This document shows, in pieces, positions 19,252-28,483 of a DNA stretch of 64,000 bases. This stretch comes from Bradyrhizobium sp. AT1 (GTDB taxonomy: Bacteria > Pseudomonadota > Alphaproteobacteria > Rhizobiales > Xanthobacteraceae). Below the pieces are notes generated by a model that was not told the DNA's origin, made no database searches, and worked only from the letters and a program-made list of their open reading frames with translations. Position numbers and translations under genes: made by a program. Position 1 is the first letter of the stretch; the number at the start of each line of letters is the position of its first letter. The stretch lies in assembly GCF_001590795.1 (NCBI RefSeq), contig NZ_JXDL01000001.1:105911-169910 (forward strand). Reading direction: 5' to 3'.

Positions 19252-20078
19252 TTTGTCGCTCCACTGTCTGCGGCGCGCGCGACGATGCGGCGTGCCGCTG
19301 CCAGCGCGCGTCGTCCCCATTCCTCGGCGCCGAGCTTGGGGAGCCACTCATCGTTCGGAATCTCGAGGCTCAGCGGAAGATCGTCAGGCAATGCGCGGAC
19401 GATCCCGACGAGATCGATGTCGCCATCGCCCGGGAGAAGTCGTGCGCACCGCGCGGTGTAGATCAGCTCGTCATTGGTGGCGGGGATACCGGCCGGCGCA
19501 TCGCAGAGCTGGGCATAGCTTAGCAGTTCGCGGGGCACGCTCACGATGTCGTCGAGCGTGGTGGCCGAGCGCGCGGCATGCAGCGCGTCGACCAGCACGC
19601 GGCCGTTCGGCTCGCCAGCATTGGTCACGATTCGCATAGCTGCCTTTGCGTTCTTCACTGCGGTCCACGGCATGAATTCGAGATCGGCGGTGAGGCCGTA
19701 AGGCGCCGCCGCGCGGCAGAATTTTGCGAACGACTCCGTCAGGCGTGCTTCGTCCGGATCGTCGCCGGCGACAAGGATCGCGCGCGCCTTCAGCCGGCCC
19801 GCGGTTTCGAGGAAGGACACGAAGCGATCCGGCGCGAAATCCGCACCCAAGCGCGCGATCTCGACGTCGAACGCCGGGACGCCAGTGTCCTCGATGCGGC
19901 GGATGGTCTCGCGCAGCATGGCGGGGTCGGTCGCGAGCGGTGAGAAGTCGCCGCCGGGGGCGGCAGGTGCAATGCGAACGCCAATTGCCTGGTAGCCGAG
20001 CTTCTCGGCCAGCACCAGCGCGTCCGGTGGTGCCATCGGCGCCGAGGTGAGATAGGCGAGCGAATAGATGTGCGGCAT
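19248..20078 (-). CDS. TIM-barrel sugar-phosphate isomerase/epimerase family protein
   Basis: 276 residues of the AP endonuclease 2 / xylose isomerase-like barrel. Metal and catalytic residues are seen at the usual places: Glu in ADLEFMPW, Asp and His in VLVDALHAARS, the YAQLCDAP segment and Glu in LSLEIPND. This superfamily contains isomerases, epimerases and also bacterial 3-dehydroshikimate dehydratases (AsbF/QuiC-like). The AroE-like gene in the same operon makes a dehydratase role on a cyclic polyol acid possible, but this is an inference. Translationally coupled to the SDR that follows. Confidence 0.8.
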   Translation of the reverse strand: MPHIYSLAYLTSAPMAPPDALVLAEKLGYQAIGVRIAPAAPGGDFSPLATDPAMLRETIRRIEDTGVPAFDVEIARLGADFAPDRFVSFLETAGRLKARAILVAGDDPDEARLTESFAKFCRAAAPYGLTADLEFMPWTAVKNAKAAMRIVTNAGEPNGRVLVDALHAARSATTLDDIVSVPRELLSYAQLCDAPAGIPATNDELIYTARCARLLPGDGDIDLVGIVRALPDDLPLSLEIPNDEWLPKLGAEEWGRRALAAARRIVARAADSGATK

Positions 20079-20088
20079 GAGTATCGCC

Positions 20089-20703
20089 TCAAGCCAGCGG
20101 GGAGATTGCGGTCGGCAGCGCGATGACCGAGCGCATGTCGCCGGTCAGCCAATCCGGTCCACCCTTCGGCGGCCAGACGCCCTTGGCGACGGAGTCGGCA
20201 CGCACCGCGGCGCGGGCGTCGAGGCTCGCGAATGGCCAGATATGGGTGAAGCGTGGCGGCCCGTCGAGCGCATACATGGCGATCGAGAGCGGCGACAGCT
20301 TGCCGCGTTCCGGCATCGCGGCCGCCCACGCTGCTATCGTGGGTGCAACGCCGCCATGCTTGAGACGATAGGTGCGGATCTCGTAGAAGCTACCGTACTT
20401 GCCCGGCGCCACGGGCGGCAGGAACGGGAACGGCGCATAGGTGTCAAAGCTCAACTGGGTGATGGCCTCTCCCGCGTTGAATGGATTTGTCGTGCGTAGC
20501 GCGCGCTCGCGCTCGCCGCGCCATTCGCTGTCATCGGCGAAGGAGCGCAGCACCAGGAGCTGGTTGAGATCGCCGATCTCGGTCGCCCAGCAGCCGAGCA
20601 GCGTGCCCTTGCTCTCCGCCGCGCCGACATATTCGCCAATGCCGGCCACGGCCTTGGCCGCGGTGCCGAGCTTCACCGTCAATGTTGCGATCTCGTACAG
20701 CAT
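20089..20703 (-). CDS. NIPSNAP family protein (two ferredoxin-like domains)
   Basis: 204 residues. Two halves each begin with the family pattern: YEIATLTVKLGTAAKAVAG at the start and YEIRTYRLKHGGVAPTIAAW at about residue 106, ending with a FTHIWPFASLDARAAVRAD strand-helix. NIPSNAP proteins are dimeric alpha-beta barrels found in many catabolic operons with no defined activity. The gap to each neighbour is under 20 bp, so it belongs to the leftward operon. A single-domain relative lies at 37713-38051. Confidence 0.8.
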   Translation of the reverse strand: MLYEIATLTVKLGTAAKAVAGIGEYVGAAESKGTLLGCWATEIGDLNQLLVLRSFADDSEWRGERERALRTTNPFNAGEAITQLSFDTYAPFPFLPPVAPGKYGSFYEIRTYRLKHGGVAPTIAAWAAAMPERGKLSPLSIAMYALDGPPRFTHIWPFASLDARAAVRADSVAKGVWPPKGGPDWLTGDMRSVIALPTAISPLA

Positions 20704-20720
20704 GTCATTTCTCCCTGCGG

Positions 20721-22448
20721 TCAGGCGGCTGCCGACCGGTTGTTCTCAAGCGGAATTCCGCCGGCATGATGCGCGGCGATGTAACCGAACGTCATGGCCG
20801 GGCCGAGCGTGATGCCGCCGGACGGGTAGCGGCCGGCCATGATGCTCGACATGTCGTTGCCGACGGCATAGAGGCCGTCGATCGGCTTGCGCTCGCCATC
20901 GAGCACGCGCGCATGCTCGTCGGTGTCGAGGCCCGCGAAGGTACCGAGGCTGCCGGCGACGATCTTCACCGCATAGAACGGGCCGGCCTGGACCGGCGCG
21001 ACGCACGGGTTGGGTTGATGCGCGGCCTCGCCCTGCACGCGGTTGTAGGGCGTGTCGCCGCGGCCGAAGGCAGGATCTTCGCCGCGCGCGGCAGAGCCGT
21101 TGTAGTCTTGTATCGTCGCTTCCAGCCCGGCCACGGCGATACCGCAGGCGCGCGCAAGCGCCGCGACGTTTTTGCCGCGCTTGAGGTAGCCGTTGCGAAG
21201 CCAGGGACGTGTCGGGAAAGGCGAAGGCCGAACCCGGCCCAGGCCGTAGCGCCCGATGAAGGTCGCATCGCAAATCGCCCAGGCTTCCGCGGGCTCGCCG
21301 GCGGGCGTCACGGCGAACAGCGCCTTCATCACGTCGTGGTAGGAGTCGGCCTCATTGGTGAAACGCCGTCCATCCTTGCGCACTATGATCAGACCCGGTT
21401 TGGCGCGCTCGATCAGATGCGGGAAACGGCCGACCGAGCCGTCTTGATGCGGGACCAGCGACACCGGCGCCCAGGCGCCGGTGTCGGAAAGATCGGTGCG
21501 CGTCCTGCCGCCGACGGTTTCGCCGAGGCGGATGCCGTCGCCGGTGTTGCTCTCCGGCGCCGCAGACCAGTGCTCGCGGCCGCTCGGCGCGTGGGCGAAC
21601 AGCGCCGCCTTTCGTGCGACGTCGTGCGGAAAGCCGCCGCAGGCGAGCACGACGCCGCGGCGCGCGCGAATGACGAAGGTGGTGTCACCCTGTCCGACGC
21701 GGGCGCCGACCACGTGCGATCCTTCCATCGCGAGCGATTGCGCCGGCGTCGCCGTCATGATCCGCACGCCGAGTTCGTCGGCCGATTTGAGGAGCCGCGC
21801 CACCAGCGCGTTGCCATTGGCCAGATGCATGCCGCGGCCAAAGCGCAGCAGGTCGAGGAAATGCCGCACCAGCCGCCGCGCGACGTGCAGGAATGAGGCG
21901 AGCGACGAACGGGCGTTCAGAAAGTGCCGGAGATCGGCACCGGAGGCGATCCCCATGCCGAAGGGCGACACGTCCGCGAGCGGCGGCCGGAGATCGCGAA
22001 TCCGCGGGCCGAGCTCACGGCCGTCGAACGGCGCCGCGCAGACCGATCGTCCGCCCGTCACCGCGCCCGGGCTCTTGCCGTGGAAATCCGGAATCTGGTT
22101 GCCGTCGATGAAGGCGAGGTGGGTCTCGCGCTGGAAGAAGTCGATCATGCGCGGACCCTGAGCGAGGAACATCTCGATGCGAGCAGGATCGTAACCGTCG
22201 GCGAGCTCGTGCCGCAGATAACGCCTGGGTTGTTCCGGGGGCTCGACGATGCCGGCCGCCTGTGCCAGCGGATTGCGCGGGATCCACATCCAGCCGCCGG
22301 ACCATGCCGTGGTGCCGCCGAGCTGCGCTTCCTTCTCGATCAGCACCACGTTGAGGCCGAGCGAAGCGCCGGTGACGGCCGCGGCCAATCCTCCCGCGCC
22401 CGAACCGATCACGAGCAGGTCACAATCGGCGATGTCAGTCTTGACCAT
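20721..22448 (-). CDS. FAD-dependent KstD-like dehydrogenase / fumarate reductase flavoprotein family (1)
   Basis: 575 residues from the ATG at 22448. N-terminal FAD motif VIGSGAGGLAAAVTGASLGLN ends with VLIEKEAQLGGTTAWSGG. The middle has RRGVVLACGGFPHD, and the C-terminal flavin segment reads GLYAVGNDMSSIMAGRYPSGG then ITLGPAMTFGY. The Tyr and Gly of the YPxxGI block match those used by 3-ketosteroid delta-1-dehydrogenases for alpha,beta-dehydrogenation of cyclic ketones. The substrate need not be a steroid. It is 8 bp from a paralogue; a third is at 34685. Confidence 0.88.
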   Translation of the reverse strand: MVKTDIADCDLLVIGSGAGGLAAAVTGASLGLNVVLIEKEAQLGGTTAWSGGWMWIPRNPLAQAAGIVEPPEQPRRYLRHELADGYDPARIEMFLAQGPRMIDFFQRETHLAFIDGNQIPDFHGKSPGAVTGGRSVCAAPFDGRELGPRIRDLRPPLADVSPFGMGIASGADLRHFLNARSSLASFLHVARRLVRHFLDLLRFGRGMHLANGNALVARLLKSADELGVRIMTATPAQSLAMEGSHVVGARVGQGDTTFVIRARRGVVLACGGFPHDVARKAALFAHAPSGREHWSAAPESNTGDGIRLGETVGGRTRTDLSDTGAWAPVSLVPHQDGSVGRFPHLIERAKPGLIIVRKDGRRFTNEADSYHDVMKALFAVTPAGEPAEAWAICDATFIGRYGLGRVRPSPFPTRPWLRNGYLKRGKNVAALARACGIAVAGLEATIQDYNGSAARGEDPAFGRGDTPYNRVQGEAAHQPNPCVAPVQAGPFYAVKIVAGSLGTFAGLDTDEHARVLDGERKPIDGLYAVGNDMSSIMAGRYPSGGITLGPAMTFGYIAAHHAGGIPLENNRSAAA

Positions 22449-22456
22449 GCTCGAAC

Positions 22457-24181
22457 TCACGCGGCGCGCCGCGCCTGTGTCTCGCCGAGCGCATGACGGA
22501 TCGCGCGGTAGGCGAAGGTGATGGCGGGGCCGATGGTGATGCCTGGTCCGGGATAGGTGCCGCCCATGATCGAATTGGCTTCGTTGCCGCAGGCATAGAG
22601 GCCGGCGATCGGGCTGTTGTCGGCCCGCGTCACTTGCGCCCATTCATTGATCACGAGACCGGTCGCAGCTCCGATGTCGCCAGGATACAGCCGCACGGCG
22701 TAGTAGGGTGCCGTCGCTATCGGGCCGAGCGTCGGATTGGGATCCACCGAAGCGTCGCCGTTGACGCGATGATAGGGCGTGGTGCCCCGGCCGAACTCCG
22801 TGTCGGTGCCGCTCACGGCATAGCGGTTCATTGCCGCGACCGTGGCTTCGAGGTTCGCCGCTGGCACGCCGATCTTGCCCGCCAGCTCGGCGATCGTCGC
22901 GCCTGCGGTCAGGTAACCGTCGGCCAGATAAGGCGCGAGGTCGCGCGTGCCCATGCGCACCATCCCGAGGCCGTATTTGCCGAGGCCCGCCGCATCGGTG
23001 ATGATAAAGCAGGGAATGCATGGCGCGGTCTTGTCGTGCTCGAACATCGCCCGGCCGAACAGGTGGTACGATACGGATTCGTTGACGAAGCGGCAGCCGG
23101 TCTGGTCGACGCAGACGGTGCCGGGCTTGCTCCGGTCCATGACGAAATGCGGGAAGCTAGCGGTGCTGCCGTCGGCGCGCCGACGGATCGAGACCGGTGC
23201 CCAGAACGCACTGTCGAGATTGCCTTCGCCAAGACGCGCGCCGAGCCTGAGCGCGATGTCCTGCATCGTGCCGGTGTGGCCGGGCCCCGAGGGACTGTAG
23301 GTCTCGCCCTTCGGCAACAATTCGCTGCGCCGTTGCGGATGTCGGTTAAAGCCGCCGGCGGCAAGCACCACGCCGTGGGACGCGGCGATGCGACGCGTGG
23401 TTGTGCCCGATTTCAGCACAGCGCCGGTGACGGTGCCGTTCTCCGTGACGAGATCCTCCACCTCGGTGCGGAGCAGGATGTCGACGCCGCGCGCGTTGAG
23501 CGACGCCAGGAAGCGGCCGATCAGGGCGTTACCCATTACCAGGCGCGATCCGCGCCGGCCTCTCAGCCGGTCGCCGGCATAGTGAGCCAGGATCTTCGCC
23601 GCGTGCGCAAGGGAGCGCGCGGACTTGCGGATGGCGAGGAGATGACCGATGTCGGTACGGTCGACCATCATGCCGCCGAAGATGGTGAACTCCGGAATCG
23701 GTGGCCGAATCTTGTCGAGATCGGCGCCGAGGCTGCGCCCGTCGAACGGCACGGGCTCCAGCGCGCGGCCGCGCATGGTCGCGCCTTCGCACTGCTGCTC
23801 ATAGTCGGGATGGGTCGCGTAGGGTCGGAACTTGACCTCGCTGCTCGCTTCGAGCGTCGCGACTGCTTCGGGCGCGCTGTCCAGGAAGGCCTCGCGCATC
23901 GCCGGCGCGGAATAGTTGCCGACCACGCCGTCGAGGAATTTGCGGACCTTCTCGCGGCTGTCGTCGGGGTTGACGCTTTTGGAATGATGTGAATTCGGCA
24001 TCCACGTGGTGGCAGCCGACAATGCGCTGGTGCCGCCGACATATTCGGTGCGTTCGACCACCAGAACCTTGCGTCCTTCGATCGCAGCAAACAGTGCAGC
24101 CGCCATGCCGGCGGCGCCGGAGCCGATCACGACGACGTCGTAGCGCCCGCCGTTGGAAATCGCGTCGATGGTTCTGAACAT
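22457..24181 (-). CDS. FAD-dependent KstD-like dehydrogenase / fumarate reductase flavoprotein family (2)
   Basis: 574 residues. FAD-binding VIGSGAAGMAAALFAAIEGRK is followed by VLVVERTEYVGGTSALSAA. The AAGGFNRH segment and the C-terminal LYACGNEANSIMGGTYPGPG motif are in place. Relative to the neighbouring paralogue the substrate-facing parts differ considerably, so the two probably act on different intermediates or at different ring positions. It lies 4 bp after the AroE-like gene and 8 bp before the first flavoprotein. Predicted reaction: dehydrogenation next to a ring ketone, or the reverse reduction; the sequence alone does not decide. Confidence 0.88.
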   Translation of the reverse strand: MFRTIDAISNGGRYDVVVIGSGAAGMAAALFAAIEGRKVLVVERTEYVGGTSALSAATTWMPNSHHSKSVNPDDSREKVRKFLDGVVGNYSAPAMREAFLDSAPEAVATLEASSEVKFRPYATHPDYEQQCEGATMRGRALEPVPFDGRSLGADLDKIRPPIPEFTIFGGMMVDRTDIGHLLAIRKSARSLAHAAKILAHYAGDRLRGRRGSRLVMGNALIGRFLASLNARGVDILLRTEVEDLVTENGTVTGAVLKSGTTTRRIAASHGVVLAAGGFNRHPQRRSELLPKGETYSPSGPGHTGTMQDIALRLGARLGEGNLDSAFWAPVSIRRRADGSTASFPHFVMDRSKPGTVCVDQTGCRFVNESVSYHLFGRAMFEHDKTAPCIPCFIITDAAGLGKYGLGMVRMGTRDLAPYLADGYLTAGATIAELAGKIGVPAANLEATVAAMNRYAVSGTDTEFGRGTTPYHRVNGDASVDPNPTLGPIATAPYYAVRLYPGDIGAATGLVINEWAQVTRADNSPIAGLYACGNEANSIMGGTYPGPGITIGPAITFAYRAIRHALGETQARRAA

Positions 24182-24185
24182 GGCC

Positions 24186-24995
24186 TTACCTCGCTCCGTC
24201 GCGCGTCAGCAGGAAGTCGATCATCGAGCTTTGCAGCGCATTGTACATATCGGTTCCGGTCGAGGTCCGGCTTCCCAGCCGCCGGGCCGCTTCCACCAGC
24301 GGCGAGACCGCCGGGCTGGTGACGACACAGCCGACGAAGGTTTCAGAGTTGAGTTTTGAGACATCGACCGGATAGGGATCGCCCGCGCGCATGCCGAGCG
24401 GCGTCGCGTTGGCGACCAGATCGAAGCCGGACGGGTCTGCGATGCCTGCTGAGATCTCGGCCCGGCCGAGCGTCTTGAGCTTGGCGATCAACTGATCCCG
24501 GCGCGCGGTGTCGCTGTCATGGATTGCAAGCGAGTGCACGCCGGCTTCGACCAGCGCCATGGCGATGGCCGAACCCGCGCCGCCGGCACCGACCAACAGC
24601 GCACGCTTGCCGGAGGGCTCGCCGCCATTGGCGCGCACCGCGCCGACGAAGCCGAGTCCGTCGACGATGTCGCCATGCCAGCCGCCTTCCGGCCGCCGCC
24701 GCATGATGTTGACCGAGCCCAGCAGGCGCGAGCGCTCGGTCGCGCTGACGCAGAATGCGAAGCAGGCAAATTTGTGCGGGACCGTGACGATGATGCCGTC
24801 GAGATTGCGGACCTCCGTCAGCGCCTTGAGAAGCCCTTCGAGATGGGCGCCATCGACCTGCACGGGCACCAGGATGCCGTCATAGCCGCGATCGACGAAG
24901 GCTTTGGTAACGCCGCCGGGCGATTTCACCTGTGCGATGGGATCGCCGACGATGACGTTGAGGCGCGTCGCGCCGGTCAGGTTGAGGCTGATCAT
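24186..24995 (-). CDS. Shikimate/quinate dehydrogenase family protein (AroE-like)
   Basis: 269 residues from the ATG at 24995. The AroE layout is clear: VIVGDPIAQVKSPGGVTKAF at the start, catalytic Lys in VTVPHKF, GSVN in place of GAVN, Asp in GDIVDGLG, NAD(P) motif VGAGGAGSAIAMAL and NATPLGM. The usual DVVYNP block is altered. The divergence and the catabolic operon point to a secondary, degradative AroE homologue and not the biosynthetic enzyme. It would interconvert a hydroxy and keto group on a shikimate- or quinate-like ring. It lies between the transporter and flavoprotein genes with short gaps (16 and 4 bp). Confidence 0.82.
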   Translation of the reverse strand: MISLNLTGATRLNVIVGDPIAQVKSPGGVTKAFVDRGYDGILVPVQVDGAHLEGLLKALTEVRNLDGIIVTVPHKFACFAFCVSATERSRLLGSVNIMRRRPEGGWHGDIVDGLGFVGAVRANGGEPSGKRALLVGAGGAGSAIAMALVEAGVHSLAIHDSDTARRDQLIAKLKTLGRAEISAGIADPSGFDLVANATPLGMRAGDPYPVDVSKLNSETFVGCVVTSPAVSPLVEAARRLGSRTSTGTDMYNALQSSMIDFLLTRDGAR

Positions 24996-25011
24996 TCTCG
25001 TTCTCTTCTTG

Positions 25012-27543
25012 TTATGCCGCTCCGCGGGCCTCTGCCTGCTCGGCCTGTACGACGCCGAGCAGGCGAGCCTGCAACTCATGGTCCTGTTCCAGCACGGCCG
25101 CATCGCCCGTGAAAGCGATCTGGCCGTTCACCAGCACATAGGCACGGTCGACGATGGGCAGCACGAGCTCGGCGTGATGCTCGACGATGACCATCGCCAC
25201 CTTGCCGCGCAGCTTTATGAGAGCATCCATGACTTCCTTGACGACGGCCGGGGCGAGGCCTTCAAAAGGCTCGTCGAGCAGGATCAGCTTGCTCGGCACC
25301 ATCAGCGCGCGTGCGATCGCAACCATCTGGCGTTCGCCGCCCGACAGGTTCTCGGCCTTGGCGGAACGGCGCTCGCGCAGGCGCGGGAACAGCTCGAACG
25401 CGCCGTTCAGTCCAATGCCGCCTGCCCGGGCCGCGAGCTGCAAATTCTCGGTGACCGTCAGATTGGGGAACAGTCGCCGTCCCTCGGGAACGAGCGATAC
25501 GCCGAGCCGGTTGATCTCGTAGGGCTTGAGACGCGTCAGCGGCTTGCCATCGAACAGGATGTCGCCGCCGCTCACCATCAGAGTCCCGCTGAGGCTGCGC
25601 AGCAGGGTCGTCTTGCCGACGCCGTTGCGGCCCAGCAGCGCGACGGCTTCGCCCGCGTGCACGGTGAGATCGACGGATTCCAGCACCGTGCTGCCGCCAT
25701 AGCCCGCAGAGACGCCGTTCGCGACGAGCAGGGGCGCAGCCCGGGCGTGTGCGATGCGCTCGACCGCCGGCGGCGGGGCCTGCGCGCCGTCCTTGGCGGC
25801 GCCGAGATAGGCCGCGATCACATCCGGATTAGCGGCGACTTCGGCAGGCCTGCCGTCGGCGATCATCCGCCCCTGATGCAAGACTGAGATGCGGTCGGAA
25901 ATCGCGAGCACCCGGTCGATATCGTGCTCGATCAGCAGCACGCCGTGGCTCTGTGCGAGTTTTCTGATCAGCTCGGCGACGACGACACGGTCGGCCTCCG
26001 CGAGGCCCGCCAGCGGCTCGTCGAGCAGCAGCAGTTTGGAATCGATCGCGAGCGTAATGCCGATCTCGAGCAGGCGCTTGGCGCCGTGTGGGAGATTGAC
26101 GCATTGCTCGGCCGCTGCGTCGGCAAGGCCGACGGCGTCGAGGATCGACCATGTCCGCGCGTTCACCGCGTCGACAGCGTAGGCGTTGGCGAGCAGCCGG
26201 GCCGATCCCGCGCGCTGAGCCTGCACCGCGACGCGGACGTTCTCGAACACGGTGAGGTTTGGGAAGATCGAGAGGATCTGGAACGAGCGACCGATGCCGA
26301 GGCGGGCGCGGACATGCATGGGCGCCCGCGTCACGTCGGTGCCGTCGAAGGCGATGCTTCCGCCGCTCGGCTTCAGTGCACCGGACAGCATGTTGAAGAA
26401 CGTGGTCTTGCCGGCGCCGTTCGGCCCGATGATGCTGTGGAGCACGCCGCTGCGAACCTCGAGGTCGACGCTCCTGGCTGTCACCAGGCTACCAAAATTC
26501 TTGCTGAGGGCGAAGGTCTGCAACAACAGCTTGCCGCGCTCGAAGCCGGCGGTGCTGCTCGCGAACGGGGCGATGATGTCGGGGCGCTGCGGGATGTCGG
26601 GACGCACCAGGGTCCAGCGCTGCCGGCCGAACAGCCGTTGCCACAGTCCCTGCATGCCTTCCGGGGACGTCAGTGCGAACAGCATCAGGATCGGCGCGAA
26701 CACCAGCCACCAGTTCTCCGTCACCGCCGACAGGCGGTCCTCGAGCATGATGAAGGCGATCGCGCCCCACAACGGCCCGAGCACGTGATGCACACCGCCT
26801 AGGACCGTCATCAGTAGGGAATCGCCCGCATGCTGCCAGCTCAGATTGTTGGCGTAGACGCCCTCCAGCATCAGCGTCAGCAGCGCACCGCCGAGGCCGA
26901 CGAAGGTGCCGGTCAGGATCAGCGCACCATGGCGGAAGCGGTGCACGTTGTAGCCGAGGCTGCTCGCGCGCTGCTCGTTGTCGCGGATCGCCTGGAGCAC
27001 GCGGCCGAAGGGCGAGTGGGCGATCCGCCAGAGCAGCCACACGCAGACCACGGTGACCGCCACGACGAAAACGTGGAACGACCAGGCGGTGGTGAAGCTG
27101 GTCCGGTGAACGCCTTGCAATCCGTTCTCGCCGCCGGTCACCGCGGTCCATTTGAACGCGACCTCGAAGGCGATCTGGGAGAAGGCGAGGGTCAGCAGGG
27201 AGAAGTACAGGCCCCTGCGGCGCAGGATGACGGCGCCGATCGCCAGCGCGAGCAGGGCCGAGAACACGGTCGCGAAGACCAGCGAGACGAGGTCGTTGCC
27301 GTAGCGTCCAAGGACGAAGAACGCGGCCGCATAGCTGGCGCACCCGAAGAACACCGAGGCGCCGAACGGCACGAGGCCGGTATAGCCGACCAGCATATTT
27401 ACCCCGGCGCCATAGAGCGTGTAGATCGCGATCTGCGTGATCAGCGAGATCGGCGCGCCGAGCAGCGACCAGACCGCGGTCAGCGCAGCGAGGACGAACG
27501 CAACGACGAGCGCCGGATGGCGCAGCATGGATAGAAGTGTCAC
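25012..27543 (-). CDS. Branched-chain-type ABC transporter fusion: LivM permease + LivG ATPase + LivF ATPase
   Basis: 843 residues in a single open frame. Residues 1-300 are a LivM-type permease with about ten hydrophobic helices (the VGYTGLVPFGASVFFG block is diagnostic). Residues about 340-585 are a LivG-type ATPase: Walker A GPNGAGKTT (about 373), Walker B LLLLDEP (about 504). Residues about 604-843 are a LivF-type ATPase: Walker A GRNGVGKTT (about 638), signature LSGGERQ, Walker B LILLDEP. The first ATPase has LPHGAKR where LSYGxxR is usual. GTG start at 27543 overlaps the livH stop by 4 bp. It forms the inner-membrane importer with LivH. Confidence 0.92.
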   Translation of the reverse strand: MTLLSMLRHPALVVAFVLAALTAVWSLLGAPISLITQIAIYTLYGAGVNMLVGYTGLVPFGASVFFGCASYAAAFFVLGRYGNDLVSLVFATVFSALLALAIGAVILRRRGLYFSLLTLAFSQIAFEVAFKWTAVTGGENGLQGVHRTSFTTAWSFHVFVVAVTVVCVWLLWRIAHSPFGRVLQAIRDNEQRASSLGYNVHRFRHGALILTGTFVGLGGALLTLMLEGVYANNLSWQHAGDSLLMTVLGGVHHVLGPLWGAIAFIMLEDRLSAVTENWWLVFAPILMLFALTSPEGMQGLWQRLFGRQRWTLVRPDIPQRPDIIAPFASSTAGFERGKLLLQTFALSKNFGSLVTARSVDLEVRSGVLHSIIGPNGAGKTTFFNMLSGALKPSGGSIAFDGTDVTRAPMHVRARLGIGRSFQILSIFPNLTVFENVRVAVQAQRAGSARLLANAYAVDAVNARTWSILDAVGLADAAAEQCVNLPHGAKRLLEIGITLAIDSKLLLLDEPLAGLAEADRVVVAELIRKLAQSHGVLLIEHDIDRVLAISDRISVLHQGRMIADGRPAEVAANPDVIAAYLGAAKDGAQAPPPAVERIAHARAAPLLVANGVSAGYGGSTVLESVDLTVHAGEAVALLGRNGVGKTTLLRSLSGTLMVSGGDILFDGKPLTRLKPYEINRLGVSLVPEGRRLFPNLTVTENLQLAARAGGIGLNGAFELFPRLRERRSAKAENLSGGERQMVAIARALMVPSKLILLDEPFEGLAPAVVKEVMDALIKLRGKVAMVIVEHHAELVLPIVDRAYVLVNGQIAFTGDAAVLEQDHELQARLLGVVQAEQAEARGAA

Positions 27544-28409
27544 TCGAACCTCTCCCAGCGTTCACCGAACAGTCCACGCGGACGGACGAGCAGGATGGCG
27601 GCCATCAGGATGTACATTGCCGCGCCGGACCATTCCGGCTGGAACTGAATGGTCATGGCGGTGGTGAGGCCGACCAGGAGTCCGGCCACGATGGCGCCCT
27701 CGAAGGACCCGAGGCCGCCGATGGTCACGATCACGAAGGCCGGCATGATGGCGCCAGCGGCCATCGAGGGCGTGATGGTCCAGAGCGGCGCGGCCAGGAG
27801 TCCGCCGAGCCCGGCGAGCAGGCAGCCGATGCTGAACACGCCGGTGAAGACGATCGGCAGGTTGATGCCGAGCAGCCCGACCATTTCCGGATCGCGCGAT
27901 CCGGCGCGGATGATCCGGCCGTAGGGTGTGTAGGCGAGGAACGCCCAGAACAGCACGAGCACGAGCACGGTCGTCACCAGCACGAACATCCTGTATTTGG
28001 TGATCAGGATCGGACCGTATTCGACGAAGCCCGCGAGGAATTTGGGCGCCGAGAACGGCACCGGGGCGCCGCCGAAAATCAGGCGCAGCACGGCTTCGGC
28101 CAGCAGCGCCAGCGCGAAGGTCAGGATCAGGCCGAGCAGCGGCTCCTTGCCGTAGAGATGCCTGATCAGAACCATCTCGACGACGACGCCGATCGCGCCG
28201 GTCAGAAGCGGAGCGGCAAGAGCGGCCCACCAGCCGAACTCCTTGCCGAGCGCATAGGCGAGATAGGCGCCGACCGCGAAGAAGGCGCCGTGGGCGAAAT
28301 TGACGATGCCGAGCATCCCGAAGATGATCGAGAGCCCGATCGCGATCAGCACGTAGAGAAAGCCCAGCACCAGGCCATTGACGGCCTGCGACAGGATCAT
28401 ATCGAGCAT
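27540..28409 (-). CDS. livH: Branched-chain-type ABC transporter permease LivH
   Basis: 289 residues from the ATG at 28409. Hydrophobic throughout, with the LivH opening AVNGLVLGFLYVLIAIGLS and the IVNFAHGAFFAVGAYLAY block. The EAA-like loop TPYGRIIRAGSRDPEMVGLLGIN contacts the ATPases. Pairs with the LivM half of the adjacent fusion protein to form the membrane channel. The family imports hydrophobic amino acids and, in rhizobia, many aromatic and alicyclic acids; the neighbouring catabolic genes favour the latter. 74 bp separate it from the binding-protein gene upstream. Confidence 0.9.
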   Translation of the reverse strand: MLDMILSQAVNGLVLGFLYVLIAIGLSIIFGMLGIVNFAHGAFFAVGAYLAYALGKEFGWWAALAAPLLTGAIGVVVEMVLIRHLYGKEPLLGLILTFALALLAEAVLRLIFGGAPVPFSAPKFLAGFVEYGPILITKYRMFVLVTTVLVLVLFWAFLAYTPYGRIIRAGSRDPEMVGLLGINLPIVFTGVFSIGCLLAGLGGLLAAPLWTITPSMAAGAIMPAFVIVTIGGLGSFEGAIVAGLLVGLTTAMTIQFQPEWSGAAMYILMAAILLVRPRGLFGERWERFE

Positions 28410-28483
28410 GGCGTCATCCGTTGTTGGCGAACGAGGCGCGATGTGAAGGCACAGGCGCCGACATCGCGCCGCCGTGAGCGATG

